Assembly (NCBI GenBank): GCA_023101725.1
Contig: JALJCO010007928.1
Location: 1-64,000 of the forward strand
Length of the DNA: 64,000 nt
DNA from: Atherinomorus stipes
Taxonomy: Eukaryota > Chordata > Actinopteri > Atheriniformes > Atherinidae
Reading direction: 5' to 3'
Below the pieces are notes generated by a model. The model made no database searches. It was not told the DNA's origin and was given only the letters and a program-made list of their open reading frames with translations. The position numbers and the translations under genes were made by a program. Shown here in pieces: positions 11,451-23,534 of this stretch. Each line of letters starts with the position of its first letter. Positions within the stretch are counted from its first letter, which is position 1.

Positions 11451-12676
11451 AGCCCCGTTTCCACCCGCGGGTCTGGGTCAGGTCGGGTTGGACCAGGCCG
11501 GATCGGGTGGGTTTGGGTACGGATGTGTTGATTTCACGCTGTGCCCCCACAGCAATCTGTACCCTTATTCTGGAGGTGGAGAATTAGCTGGACAGCGCTG
11601 CTATGTGATTGTGTGACATCATCGCCATGTAACGCCGTTCAACCAAAACACCGCACCACACGTGACAGAAACAAAAGGAGTCGCCCCGGCTTTGTTTTTA
11701 CGCGGGGTCACGCGCGGGAAGTGACGGATTTTTCAATGAATCAGCTGATTGCTGTGTGTTAGCTCCACCTCTTTGGTCCGGATCGGTTAGATCAGTACCC
11801 CTACCGAAGGGTACCAAAAAAGTAGGCCGGATCGGGTCGGATATAAGGGTACCCGTCCCAGTTTTTATCTGTGGAGACGCAAAAAAACGTGGACCGATCC
11901 GGCCCGACCTGACCCAGACCCGCTGGTGGAAACCATAGACTGTAAATAATTACTGGACGTAGCTTCCGGTCTCTTCTGAATAGAGAAATGTGAAGCCAGT
12001 TGGGCGTGTCTTACCGTCGCCATCTTGCCGTGTCACGTACGTCGTCACTCCAGGAAAATACTAAAAAAAAAAAAAAAAAAAAAAAATGGACACAGCGCGG
12101 CCGCGGGGCAAATGATTGACAGCTGACGTACTGTGGGCTAAACGCTAACTGAGCTAACACGAAACTAAGAGGAGCTAACAAAGATAAGCCCCCTAAGCGG
12201 CATGGTTAAGGTAAGACATGCTTAGACTTGCAATTCTCTGACTAAACACCGCCGTTGTGCGACTCTGTAACAAACTGAGACCTTATTAAGAGCAAAGAAG
12301 GAGCTAACTAGGAGCCTCCGGTCGGCAGGCGGAGCTTCCGGTCTGCCGCATGTCAATCATAAGGACACGCTCTTAATTATGTGTAATTTGAAGAATAAAT
12401 AACATCTAAACGAATGAGTTATAAAAAAAATTCACCCCCCTCACAGTTGACATGAAGGTAAACTTGACCTAATAAACCTAAAATGATTTTTTGAACCAGG
12501 CTGTAAACCTGTTTATTTCTGCTGTGAAGTCGGCGTTTTTAACATGGGAGTCTATGGGGATTTGCTCGCTCTTGGAGCCAGCCCCTAGCGGATGAAGGGA
12601 GGATTACACTATTTGCAACAAGGAAGCGAGCTTCACTGTTCTGAGGCGGAGTTTGCCCCTTGGTGGAAACGGGGCT
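11451..12676. mobile_element. GC-rich TIR element with 3-bp duplication, copy 1 (interrupted)
   Basis: It starts AGCCCCGTTTCCACCCGC and ends GGTGGAAACGGGGCT, inverted termini, flanked by TAT on both sides (11448-11450 and 12677-12679). The interior has many GGGTCGG-like subterminal repeats and is about 95% identical by eye to copy 3 at 28925. A 3-bp duplication with GC-rich TIRs is compatible with PIF/Harbinger, but no transposase is present to prove it. The right terminus is split by an insertion at 11934-12661. Confidence 0.8.
11934..12661. mobile_element. Element with 9-bp target duplication, copy 1
   Basis: Inserted inside the right terminal repeat of the GC-rich element: GGTGGAAAC occurs on both sides (11925-11933 and 12662-12670). 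It begins CATAGACTGTAAATAA and ends GTTTGCCCCTT. Internal blocks GAAGCCAGTTGGGCGTGTC, CTAACTGAGCTAAC and the stretch near 12540 (ATGGGAGTCTATGGGGATTT) match widespread fish repeats, and copy 2 is at 28064. Nine-bp duplications are usual for Mutator-like elements; the class assignment is inference. It has a poly-A run (12063-12086) and no coding capacity. Confidence 0.75.
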
Positions 12677-12679
12677 TAT

Positions 12680-13430
12680 GTAAGCTACGGAGTAGCGTAT
12701 GCAAAGCAGAAGTGGATGGAAAGAAGGAATAAAGGGAGGGATAGAAAGACAGACGTTTCCGACAAACATTATGTTGTGAAACAAACATGTGGCTTATATA
12801 GCTAGTGAATAATTATTTTGCCGCTAAAACTCTTCTCAGTGTTTTTGTTGTTTCATAGAAGTAAACAGCCGTTCAGATGATGAAGGTGTCACTAAAGTAA
12901 AAAATATTGGCATCAAAGTCACTTTTCCACAAGAAGCACATTACTGCAAAAAATGGTTGGTTTCACAATGTTTTGGTGAAAAGCAGGGATTTTTGCTGCA
13001 ACTACCCCATGTTCTGCTGCAGATTACTAAAGAAATGTTTGTTGTTTTTTTTCTGATGGAAGAACAGAGTCTAAGCTTTTGTTTGGTAGATTATGTGTTT
13101 GCAGAGTACACAATGCTCTGTGAAAATGTTTAAAAATCTTGGCAATATGGAGCGCTCTAATATGAAAACATTTGTCAGTAAATGAGTTAAAAAGTTGATT
13201 CCAAAATTAATTGAAAGTGTGGTCATAGCCAACAAATGTTAGAAAAGAGGGAAGGGTTGAACACTGACAGCATGGGAAATAATTAAAAATGACTAAAACC
13301 ATTTCTAAAGAAGAAATTGTACAGAAATGAAGATCTAAACATCTATATTGCATAGCAGTTTTAGAGATGAATAATTTTTAAAAAGCTGAAAACTCTGACG
13401 ATGGAGAAGACAGGAAAGAGAGATGAAATA
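12680..13430. other. Unique sequence, no gene recognised
   Basis: AT-rich with no recognisable coding or RNA gene. Its right part may be the eroded left half of the mariner-like relic that follows. Confidence 0.45.
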
Positions 13431-13439
13431 TTTCTGATC

Positions 13440-13745
13440 TCTAGAACCTCAGGCTGCATTTAAAATGAAATGGATACAATTCTGTATATAGTGGAAGTTG
13501 CTGCATCCGTTCAGAAACCGAGCTGACAAACACTGCCAGCGATCAGTTTGTTGCCGCATCCAGACATGAAAGTTAAAACTCTCTCATGCTAGGAACAAAT
13601 TATCAAAACCAAATTTGGGCCCTTTGGACCAGAGCTCATTTAAAATAGACCAAAAAGAAGTGGAAACTGCTCTGTGGCCTGATCAATTTTAATCTGAGAA
13701 TCTTTCAGTAATCATGGAAGCTGCATCTTCCAAAAGATGAAGGAG
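13440..13745 (+). mobile_element. Mariner/Tc1-type transposase relic
   Basis: Blocks such as AAGTTAAAACTCTCTCATGC, GACCAGAGCTCATTTAAAAT and GTGGAAACTGCTCTGTGGCC correspond to codons of the fish Tc1/mariner transposase segment that normally reads like WARAHLKWTEAKWKTVLWSDES. Many indels destroy the frame. A second relic of the same family lies at 31600-32245. Termini were not found. Confidence 0.65.
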
Positions 13746-14470
13746 GGGGTCCAATTGATTTTTGATCAGCTCGATTCAAAAGTCATCATAGTGATGGACA
13801 CAGTGATAAACATTCCCTTTACTAAACACAGAGTTCAGAAAATATTATAGTTTTTGTGGTAAATAAACACAAATAAGAATTCAAAAAGCAACCAAAAAGT
13901 TTCTCTGTGTATGGTATATAATGTAAACTGCATCTTTTTTTTCTTTTTTTTTTTTTTTTTTTACCAGATTATAAAGCTTTAAAACAAAGTTGACACTGTA
14001 ATCACAATTGTTCAGTTTTATGCTACAATTAACTTCCTTTAGTTTTATAATTACTTCTATTTCCGTATCTGACATTATCATACACTAAAAGTGTAACTTT
14101 TATCCAATACAAAACAAGGTGCAAGTGTTATGACAGGTAAGATTAAACACATTTCATCTTGCAAAAGTGGCAGCAGCTCTCTGGGAAATCCACTTGACAT
14201 TGCCTGAGGTTTCAGCTTTGCAGAGCTAACAGGATCGGATGTTATGTCAAGCAAAGGTGCAATTTTCATTAACCTCCAGAGGTGCTGTGATATAAATGTA
14301 CCAGCCCAGCAATTAGTTGATTGTGACTGATTGACAAAGCCTGTACTTCTCAGTGTTCATGAAGTGCTGCAGTCAGAAGGCAGCTGCATGTTTGGCGACT
14401 GTGTCTCAGACCAGTCAACCACCTCTGCTGATCCTTCTATTTCTTGTATTAAACTGCTAAATGAATCAAT
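13746..14470. other. Unique sequence with poly-T tract
   Basis: It holds a T-rich run (13935-13962) and otherwise nothing recognisable. Confidence 0.5.
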
Positions 14471-14476
14471 CATATC

Positions 14477-14542
14477 TCTCTCTCTCTCTTGTGTGTGTAT
14501 ATACATATATATATATATATACACACACACACATATACACAC
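14477..14542. repeat. Compound microsatellite (TC)n(TG)n(TA)n(CA)n
   Basis: Successive dinucleotide runs: TCTCTC, GTGTGTG, TATATA, ACACAC. The open frames over it, with Tyr-Ile repeats, are artefacts of the microsatellite. Confidence 0.95.
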
Positions 14543-14870
14543 ACTACTCACGAAAAGTCAGGGATATTCAACTTTCGGTTATAATTTAAGGAAAATGTGA
14601 AATGTTCACACCTTATTGATATATTATGAATGATGGACATTTAACTGGAACTATGATGTGGCAATTCCTCCATCTTAAACAATTTATTGTTAGGTTTATT
14701 CTGACATTGTACAAAAACACAAATATTCCTAACATACACAAATGTAGTTACCAAGCTGGCTCAAAGTGGTAACAAAGACAGGAGTCCACCCCATGCATTA
14801 AATTTACCCAATAATTATCTATTCCAAATCATAGTTAAAACATAACAAAATAAACTAAAGTGGGATGTGG
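14543..14870. mobile_element. Probable DNA transposon end (truncated)
   Basis: The start ACTACTCACGAAAAGTCAGG followed by GGATATTCAACTTTCGG resembles the terminus of a fish mariner-type family. The opposite terminus is not in the window, so this is a truncated copy, or its right side was replaced by the LINE at 14887. Extent is approximate. Confidence 0.35.
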
Positions 14871-14886
14871 AATTGTACATCTGTAG

Positions 14887-15474
14887 GCAAGGCAAGTTTA
14901 TTTGTATAGCACATTTCATGTACAGAACAATTCAAAGTGCTTTACATAAAACATTATAAGCAAAAGGGAGAGAAAAAAACAATTAGAAGCATGATTCAAA
15001 ATTAAAAGCATTTAAGATTGAAAAGAGAGAATACAGAGACGTGCGGATTTTAACTTTTGAATAAAATCTACGTAAATGCAGCTGAGAACAGGTGGGTCTT
15101 CAGCCTGGATTTAAATAAACTAAGTGTTTCAGCTGATCTGAGACTTTCTGGGAGTTTGTTCCAGACATGTGGAGCATAGAAGCTGAACGCAGCTTCTCCA
15201 TGTCTGGTTCTGACTCTGGGAACTGATAAAAGACCGGATCAAGATGACCTGAGGGGTCTAGCAGGTTCATACTGGGTCAAGAGGTCACTGATGTATTTTG
15301 GGCCTAAACCATTCAGAGCTTTATAGACCAGCAGCAGAACTTTAAAGTCTATTCTCTGATGGACCGGCAGCCAGTGTAAAGACCTCAGAACTGGACTGAT
15401 GTGGTCCATGTTTCTGGTCTTAGTGAGAACTCGGGCAGCAGAGTTCTGAATGAGCTGTACTGTTCTGAATGAGT
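14887..15474 (-). mobile_element. 5'-truncated L2-type LINE, minus strand
   Basis: On the minus strand the C-terminal end of a LINE reverse transcriptase protein is followed by a 3' UTR ending ATGTGCTATACAAATAAAC and a CCTTG-repeat tail. The tail lies at the left, so the copy was inserted reversed. A 7-bp TCTGTAG occurs on both sides (14880-14886 and 15475-15481), consistent with a target duplication. Truncation at the 5' end removed the endonuclease and catalytic RT domains. Confidence 0.85.
15073..15474 (-). pseudogene. L2-type reverse transcriptase C-terminus, with one nonsense codon
   Basis: Translation reads QNSAARVLTKTRNMDHISPV, then LHWLPVHQRIDFKVLLLVYK, ALNGLGPKYISDLL, and later APHVWNKLPESLRSAETLSL ending THLFSAAFT and a stop near 15073. 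This is the standard C-terminal region downstream of the palm/thumb in L2-like ORF2 proteins. An in-frame TGA at about 15239-15241 breaks an otherwise well-kept frame, suggesting a fairly young copy. Confidence 0.85.
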
Positions 15475-15481
15475 TCTGTAG

Positions 15482-16400
15482 TGAAGTGCAATGAATGGGT
15501 GTATGGTAAGTGTGTGCGCAATGTTGGATTAAGATGCAAAAACCACCTAAAGAGAAAACATAACTGTGTGGTGCTGATTGGCTTACCAAGCAGAGAGAAC
15601 CAACAGGCCTGCCTGAGCAGGCTTTTATAAGTTTGGCCACTCCCCCTACAGGTGCAGCCATGGCATTTTGATTTGATTAAATTCAGGAGCCAGTGATCGA
15701 TTGGCACATTATCTCAAGCTGATTTAACACTATTACTTCCATCTATAAAAGATAATAAAAGCCACTAAAATGTTAGAATATTATTTCATTTGAGTTCAAC
15801 CTGACATTTAAAACGGAAATACAATGTTCATTTAACAATGGAACACTTTGCTTCCGCGTTTCTTACAGCCTACTTTTGCTTTTAGTCTTTATCACAGTTT
15901 TACACCGTAACAAACCAGCATTTCCCTTTTCATTACTGAATCAGTGCTCTAATATTGTGATGTATTGTTACCTTTATTAATTAATTACATGCACAGCTTA
16001 CATCTTTTGGTGTTGGCAGTAAATGTAACAGAATTTTAAGATGTTTGAAATGCTCAGCAAGTGGGAATTTTAATCCCTATTAAAGCCATGGTTATTCACA
16101 GAAGGTTACAAGCTGAGACGTCTTCATCCTGAACTTTTTTTGATACTGCAACTGATTAATTTCAATAAACTGATGATTTCCTTACTTATTCAAGGTTTAT
16201 TTTCAGTGAAAATAAAGTTTCATAAAGCAGTTCATAAACTCACATGAGTTTTGAAAAAAAGAAAAAAAAAGGTACCAACTACAGTCATACATAAATGAGT
16301 CATAATACCAAAAAGAAGCCCCCCTCCCAAAAAAAGCACAACACGACCAAATTTTTTTAAAGGTGATAGGCAGAAGTTCTTCCAGCCAGTAGGTGACTAA
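15482..16400. other. Unique sequence, no gene recognised
   Basis: There is an A-rich patch near 16254-16270. Nothing else could be supported. Confidence 0.5.
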
Positions 16401-16750
16401 GGGTGCGTTCACACTCTGACTGGTCTGCGTTAAACAGACCGTGGTCCAAATCCACAGATAGTCTGCTTCGTTTGGCGCAGTCTGAACACCAACTGTACTC
16501 TGGTACGCACAAAAGGAGCGGACTCTGGTCCACCTGAAAGCTGGGGGTCTCGGTTCACTTGCAAACGGACTATCAGGATGCATTGACATAGTCCGGGGAC
16601 TCTGTCCGATTGGACGGAGATTTCTGAAGAACTTTGCACCTTTCTTTGCATCGGTTTGCGTTCAAACTGCAGTAACTGACACGAACCAAACCGCCTGGTT
16701 AAACCACCGTAGTTAAAACAACTGCATGCTGGGGGGCGACGCTCCTCAAT
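16401..16750. mobile_element. Partial MITE with GGGTGCGTTCACAC end
   Basis: The left end GGGTGCGTTCACACTC followed by GGTCTGCGTT and TCTGAACACCAACTGT matches a widespread fish MITE type built of GGTCCG/CGGACC subterminal repeats (for example AGGAGCGGACTCTGGTCC here). The matching right terminus is absent, so the copy is truncated. The end coordinate is approximate. Confidence 0.5.
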
Positions 16751-18770
16751 ACAACCACTGATCAATGATGAAAATACAGGAAGAAAAAAAAAAAACGGAT
16801 TCCGTGATTAAAGCGGAAATCTTTCTGCTTCTTCTTAACAGGCTTCTCCATTTCTGTCCACACATTTTCCTGTTGTTTTTTCGTTGTTGTTTTGACCTTG
16901 GCTTCTTGAAACACTGTTGCTTTGCCTCCTACCCAAACGGTAATCTTATTTTATTTATTATATTATTTATAAATAAAATTATTTTGATGGAAAAAGGAGG
17001 TATCACCATTAAGGTGTCTTGTAATTTTTTTTTCCTTTAACTGGAATTTTACAAGGACTACCTTTTTTCAAGCTTTCCTTATTAAGAAAACATTAACATG
17101 TTAAAAATGCATGCATGGACAGAATAAACAAAAACTGAGTTTGCATATTTACATTTTGCAACCAGGAAAAATATTGATTCTTTTTTTTTTAGTACAAAGG
17201 GCACCAACTAAAATGATCCTTTAGGTAAGATGACAGTATTTTTTTCATCTTTTTTTTTTTAACCACAACTTGTCGTTTGTGAGCAAATACAGAACCTGAA
17301 CTGCAAACAAAGTTTGTTTTTCACCACAACTAAGAGACTCTGCTCTGCATATACACAAATATGGGAAACAGACTGTGGTTGGTCTGCAGGTTCTGGCAGA
17401 GGATATTTAGCATGTCGTTAAATTCCACCAATGAGCTGAAATGTGGCGTGAAGTAGCTCATCAGATGAACCTGTCTGAGCTCTCCCTGGGCGGTCACTCT
17501 CTTCACACTAAACTCTGCAGTCAAATGCAATCGAGTGTGTGCATCAGATGCCGCTTCAAAAGATGCAGAGGCTAATGAGGTATTTGCATAACGGGGCTGG
17601 GCAAAGTTCTTTTTGCAAGGAGGGCCTGCTCTAAAAATAGAGCCTCAACCCTCCATTGTGAAAGTTTTCACACTAAATCTTCCATCCATTTATATTCTCA
17701 CTCTGCACTCATCAAGATATTCTTTGCACAGAAGGTTGCAGAAGATTCTGCGTTGACATTTGAATACACAGACTGCTTCTCAATTCTCTCCTGCAACCTT
17801 TCTTCTGAGGCATTTCACCCAACTTCGTATTAAGCTCATGTACCTCTACTGCACCTGATCGATATGTTATTGCAGCACTGTAGGGACATTTCTGTCTTTT
17901 AGATTTCTGCTGAGCAGCTTAACATCACTTCCTCGCCATCTTTGTAGTGTCCGTTAGGGGTTTTTGCAACATTTAAAATCTCTGAAGACATCATCACAGG
18001 TGTATTAATAAAGCTTAAGTGACTTTCTCTTAAAGGTTATTAGCGGATCACCTGGGTAAAAGTTTGCTGCAGGGACAGAGGCATGTTGTGGTGGTGGGGG
18101 TGTCTGCTCTCCCTGGGAACAAGAGTGAATGCAGCATTAAAAATCCTTTAATTTGTTAATTGCAGCAAACGATTTCCCCAGCCAATTACCCAAATGCCAC
18201 AGTGAAACATTACTAGACTTTGCTGAGGCTGCTTGGTATCATGCCTCATGCATTGATAATAGCAGAGTGTGGAGTGCAAATTGCCTTTTTTTTTTGCTTC
18301 CCTTTCAGAGTTCTTCAATTGTTCTAGCTGCCTTTCCCATTTGTCTTCTGTGCACACTGATTTCCCATTGTGTGAAAACTATCATTCTTCATTAAGTGTA
18401 GATCTGTCTGTATGAGCAGGAAAGCATGCTGGGAAATCACACAGTGATCACCTATAAAATGCAGTCATTTGCTGTATTTATTCATGTTTGTGAGAGTTTT
18501 GAGGTAATTCATCTTTGTCTTTAAAAGCCAACATGACAAATCAAAGAAAAATGGTGCTTTTTTAGCTGGAAAATTTCATTATGGCTCCATTATTTGATCT
18601 TTTTACAGTGCAACATTCGAAATTACAGAGAATCGTCTCAAAAATGCCAAAATGGTGCACTTGTTTCCCCTTTCTGCTGTTGGATATTCTTTGAGCAACT
18701 TCTTTCAATACAATTCTTTCAATCCTAGTCAGATTAGTTCTCCAAACCGTTCATATGTTAAAATAAGCAA
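16751..18770. other. Unique sequence, no gene recognised
   Basis: It contains short poly-T and poly-A runs and an octamer-like ATTTGCAT at about 17582. Whether it holds conserved non-coding elements cannot be judged from one genome. Confidence 0.5.
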
Positions 18771-18774
18771 TTCA

Positions 18775-19175
18775 GTCAGTCATTTTCTGTACTGCTTATC
18801 CAGCTCAGGGTCATGGGGGTTGCTGGAGTCTATCCCAGCTATTATCAGGCAAGAGGCGGGGTACACCCTGGACAGGTCACCAGTCTGTTGCAGGGCCAAC
18901 ACAGAGAGACAGACAACCATTCACACTCACATTCATACCTAGGGACAATTTAGAGTGATCAATAAACCTAACATGCAGGTCTTTGAACAGTGGAAGGAAG
19001 CTGGAGTACCCGGAGAAAACCTGCGCATACACTGGGAGAACATGCAAACTCCACACAAGAAGGCAGCTGTTAACATTGTTCAAACCCCCTCCCCAGCTGG
19101 GAATTGAACTAGTGACCTTCTTACTGTGAGGCTGCAGTGCCAACCACCATGCCACCGTGTAGCACCGTGACTGAC
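18775..19175 (-). repeat. tRNA-headed SINE-like repeat, minus strand
   Basis: Reverse-complemented, the head reads GGTGGCATGGTGGTTGGCAC (A-box-like) and then CTAGTTCAATTCCCAGC (B-box-like), a tRNA-like pol III promoter arrangement. The body carries the familiar fish blocks GAGAACATGCAAACTCC (plus strand), GTGACCTGTCCAGGGTG and GGGATAGACTCCAGC. It ends in a GACTGACTGA tail. A second copy lies at 53405-53770, and 3'-end pieces at 39074 and 54810. Confidence 0.7.
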
Positions 19176-20429
19176 TGATGACAGTCCCAGTGACAAGGAA
19201 AATGTTTCCAGTTGGGTAATAAGATGATCTGTGGTGTTTCTCTGCAGGCAGCTTTGTTCAGGGAGAAATTTAAATTTGGGAAAACATGCCTCTTTTTCAA
19301 CTGGCATCATGACAAGACATTTTAAGACTTTTCCCCTCATGTTTCTTACAACCAAAAGCTCTTTTTACATCCACTGTGTAGGCTCCCTCGTCCATGCTGC
19401 AGGTCAAACTAATTCAGCATTTGTTATGTTTGTGGAAATTGTTGGCAAATTGGGAGTAAAAGTGCTCGTTGCTGGAGATCCAAAAGGCCAGAAGTACCAT
19501 TTGAATACAAAAAAAGAGATTATGGCGTGGTGCTGTTTCAAATTTCAAGTTGTAATGTTTGTCCTTTAATCCCTTTGACAAATAACCTCTGATCAGAGTC
19601 AGCTGCAGCCTCCTTATCAGGGGCTTTGTAGATATTAATCTTCACAATACCTAAAGTCACATTTAAGGCAAAAACAAGATATTTGAACAGTGTAGCCTTA
19701 AAAAACGTACGCTATGACATTACATTATTACATAGTGAAGCTGATGCAATTTGCTGGGTTGGATGGGAGGTGTTATTCCCTCTGTTTGTGATGTACCCCC
19801 CTGTGACCATTCATGTTTTATCCCCAGGGGTTAAGTTTTGTTGCCCTTTTCTGGTCTGATTGAGTAATATTTCAGTTTCTAATCCAAGCAGTCATTGTCA
19901 GCTATAATACTCCCAACTGTTGACAACGCAAGTAGAAAAACAATAAGCTAGCCTTCTGGATTTACCTGAAAGACCGCATGCTAGCTATACAAATAGAATG
20001 CTGAGACGCCAACATTGCTCCTCACTTTTGCCATGTGCCCCTCGAAAAAAAGGTCAAAAAGAAAGTTACTGCTGCTGCTTTTTTAGGCCTCACTGCTCCT
20101 AATGAAGAAAATGATGTGTGAAATAATGTATGTAATGTATGTAATGTAGCATTTCTTTTTCTCCCCAAGTTCAAAACAAAAAGGTTTGGACGGATAAAAA
20201 AACTCACAAATACAAGTCGATAGTGTTAAATAACATGGTACAGTGCGGTGAAAAATGTTACTAATATGAACAAAATAAAAGTTTTGCACAAATATACTAT
20301 CATCACTACAGATTTGAGCTGAAGGCAAAGTCAGGTACATCTTAATTTTCATCATCTGCTGCCCACAAACAAAGTTCAAGCTGCTTTTATCTGAAAAATC
20401 GGAATTTGAGCATGACTCAGCAAGAAAAT
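19176..20429. other. Unique sequence, no gene recognised
   Basis: The plus-strand frame at 19231-19569 has no domain I recognise. No transposon termini. Confidence 0.5.
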
Positions 20430-21017
20430 CAAGGTTATTATAGTTAACTAAAACTAACGAAAAATTGAAAACTAAACCTGACAAAACATTTTTTCCATAA
20501 CTGAAATAAAAATAAAACTGACAGTTTTGTATTGTGACTAAAAACCTAACCAAAACTAACAAACATTATTGCAAAAACATCCTTAGTTTTAGTTTTTGTA
20601 AATTTATTTAACACATAAGCATTTGAGGTCGATATGAAATCTATTTCTATTGAATCTATTTACTTTGCTTTTATTTCGAGTGACTTTCTGATGATTTTGA
20701 ATGTCACACCAGACAAAAACCTATAATTTATGAAAAAAAATTCCCCCAAAACTAGACTGTGGAATCAAAGAAAAGCCTGCACACTTACTCCCAGCTGCAT
20801 TTATTCCAACGTTTCGATCACATCAGATCTTCCTCAGGTCAAAACTAGACTGAAACTAATAAAAACTAAACTAAAATTAAGCATTTTCCAAAAAAAATAA
20901 AAACTAGCAAACCGGCTCAAAAAACTAACTAAAACTAACTGAATTTTTAAAAAGTAAAGAAGACAAAACTAAATAAAAACTGAAACTAATTATAAATCCA
21001 AAACTATTATAACCCTA
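20430..21017. mobile_element. hAT MITE, CAAGGTTATTATAG family, copy 1
   Basis: The left end is CAAGGTTATTATAGTTAAC and the right end AACTATTATAACCCTA, inverted copies. Flanks AAGAAAAT and AAGAGAAC are a plausible but imperfect 8-bp duplication. The interior is a monotonous AAAACTAAAACTAA-type sequence around a core (TTTATTTCGAGTGACTTTCT) shared with copy 2 at 25223. A short retroposed insert sits at 20760-20839. Confidence 0.75.
20760..20839 (-). mobile_element. 80-bp retroposed insert with 13-bp target duplication
   Basis: CAAAACTAGACTG occurs on both sides (20747-20759 and 20840-20852). Copy 2 of the host MITE has no such insert, confirming a clean insertion. Reverse-complemented it reads CTGAGGA, a short GATC...GATC stem, GAAAC, then ATAAATGCAGC. 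The long and odd duplication points to a retroposon (LINE or Penelope-like) 3' fragment. Confidence 0.65.
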
Positions 21018-22640
21018 AAGAGAACTAAGATACAGAACAAACACTTCTGTGTGAAAGGGATGAACGGACGGGTAGCAACATGCAGGATACCCGATTTGAA
21101 ACTACTTTCAGCCTGTTTTACTGTTGGCCGCAACCCCCTTCCAAGAAGAGGGAGGAAAGACCCAAAAGGAAACAGAAAAAAACATCAAATAAAAAAATCA
21201 GAATGAGTGGCTTTTTTTTCAAATTAGGATGAGCAGATTTGAGTTGGTGAAAAAGAGAACACTTAAAGGAAGAGTGGGGGAGGGGGGCGTCATAGTTGCT
21301 TCATGTCTGTGTGGATAGATACAAATGTGTCCAGGCTATGCACTATGATTTAGAGGCCTACTGTGCACTTACTCATACTGTCCACATGAGACAATATTGT
21401 TGTTTTGTTTGTTTTTTGGCCATTGATTACATAAAGTTTAGGGCGAAATGTGTGGAAAAAAATACTTTGGCATTCAGTTCATTTCAGTTTGGTGGAGAAG
21501 ATCAACTGTGACCAGGTTTCTTTCTGTTTCGTGTTTTTTCTCTTTAAAAGCAATAATGTAATAAACATAAATAAACACAAACACCAAACAAAAAGCCTGT
21601 TTTTGTGCAGACCTAATGAGAGCTGAGAGAGCGCATGAAGAACTGTGACACTGACATTTGGGTCTTCTGCGTCCTGCGTCCTGAAGTGTTGCTCTCCTGG
21701 TGTGTGATGTCTGATGCCAGACAGTCCACCGTGCGCCACAGAAAACGCTCATCAACACATTTCACATTGTCTTCTCCTCTGCCTGTATTGGTTCAATATG
21801 GGATGCACCAACGCAGCGTTTCATCGTCAATTCAAGGACAATTTCTTATTTCAAAGGGCAGGTGGCAACCCAAAACAACAGTGTGGCAAGTGAAACGCAA
21901 CGCAATCCTTCGTGAATGTATTTGATGCTGGGGAGAGAAACCCCCGGAGAACCACGAAAACCCAGCCGGATGCATTTTCAAACTCAAACAGAGAACATGT
22001 GCGGGTGAAAGAGGGTGTTTGGTCACATTAGTTAGAATAGCAGTTTGAAGATTGTTAATTTATTTACCTCTCATTTTGCTAGACATTTACATGAGCCCAC
22101 ATGTCCTCACCTGTTCATGAAGTCACAGAGCCTCTTGCTTTTCATTTTGTTGCCTGTTTTACCAGGTAAGTGCATCATAAAGCCTATCTGAGCTCCCTGT
22201 CTGAGCCACAGCTTGCACCTCGCTGTTGCATCACATCACCAACAGATTCAGTGTGATACCTCTGTTTTGTCATGTAAAATCCACACTTCTCATTGATATT
22301 CTTACAACATCTTCCACTATAGCTTTAATTTTATGGGATACTCTGTATGGGAATGCCAAAACATAAAACTAGCCAGAGCAGGCTGTAATTATTTTATGTC
22401 AGCTGAGAGAAAATTGGTTGAAGGGCTGCAATTTTCTGGGGCTCTCTTTCAGTGTCTCTGCTGGCCGGCATTTGCAGCATCACAGTAGCAACACTGTGTG
22501 GACATGAAGGCTTGACTGGGAGCCACAGCAGTTTAGTAAAATCATGCATAGATAACGTATCCTCCATCTCAAAGTGCACAAGTTCTGGTTTTGGCCTTGG
22601 AAAGCATAGTTGTACCCAAACTAAAGATTTCGGGAAATTG
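21018..22640. other. Unique sequence, no gene recognised
   Basis: Several open frames of 60-96 codons overlap on opposite strands around 21470-21930 with no shared domain. Nothing could be supported. Confidence 0.5.
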
Positions 22641-22642
22641 CA

Positions 22643-22760
22643 TTAATCAATCAATCAACTTCATTTATATATCCCTTTACAGTACACAAGGTGACCATTA
22701 TAATAGGAGAATAAGAACGGAATAAAAGAAAATAAGCAAATACAAATAAATACAAAAAAA
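22643..22760 (-). repeat. LINE 3'-end fragment, minus strand
   Basis: An AATC repeat (22645-22656) followed by AACTTCATTTATATATCCC is the reversed form of a fish LINE tail (GGGATATATAAATGAAGTT plus GATT repeats). Only the 3' UTR is recognisable. Confidence 0.5.
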
Positions 22761-23249
22761 TGTCACCACATTACTGTGTGTAAAAAGCCAGTCTGAATAA
22801 ATATGAAATGTATTTCTAATGTCTAAATCCAAATAATATGTTTAGCTTTAACTTCCCATCATTCTGCATATGCTCTCTTGTCCTGTTGCTATGCCATTTG
22901 TCGAAGTGCACGCAAAACAAGCATTGGACTTGTTCCAGCTGGTTGAAATGATGCATTATGTTATTGTTGAACTGCTGCTACAAAACTACAATCAAAATCA
23001 ATCAAAAATCTGGATCATATGGTATTTCATGTCGTAGCTGAAAAGTAAAGGAGCAGGAACCGGAGTTTGTTTCTCCTGAAAGACGTAAATGGATCATGGC
23101 CGCATCCATCCAATCAGAACCTTTCCCAACCCACAGATCTAAAGCTGAATTAAACAAACGTCATGTAATGCTTAAAGGTACAGTGTGTAACAAAATCAAA
23201 GATAAATGGCAGAAAAATGTTATGTGTAATTCAAAACTTTGTTTTATAT

Positions 23250-23463
23250 CAGGGGTGTCTGGTTCCGGTCCTGGAGGGCCACAATCCTGCAGGTTTTCCG
23301 TGTCTCCCTGTTCCAAGACACACCTGACTTAAATTAATAATTAATGAGTGCAGAGCTTCATAGGCTAATAGATTCACTTAATTTGAGTCAGCTGTGCTGG
23401 TGCAAGGAGGCATGGGAAACCGACAGGACAGCGGCCCTCAAGGAGCGACTTTAGACACCCCTG
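23250..23463. mobile_element. hAT MITE nested in TTAA element
   Basis: The ends CAGGGGTGTCTGG and AGACACCCCTG are inverted copies, flanked by a perfect 8-bp duplication TTTTATAT (23242-23249 and 23464-23471). The interior has GGTCCTGGAGGGCCACAATC and ACACACCTGACTTAAA blocks. Non-autonomous, 214 bp. Confidence 0.92.
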
Positions 23464-23534
23464 TTTTATATTAATGTGTAATTGCTTCCCTAGAATAGCT
23501 GTTATATGTTTATTTTCTTAGAATGAGTCATTTT

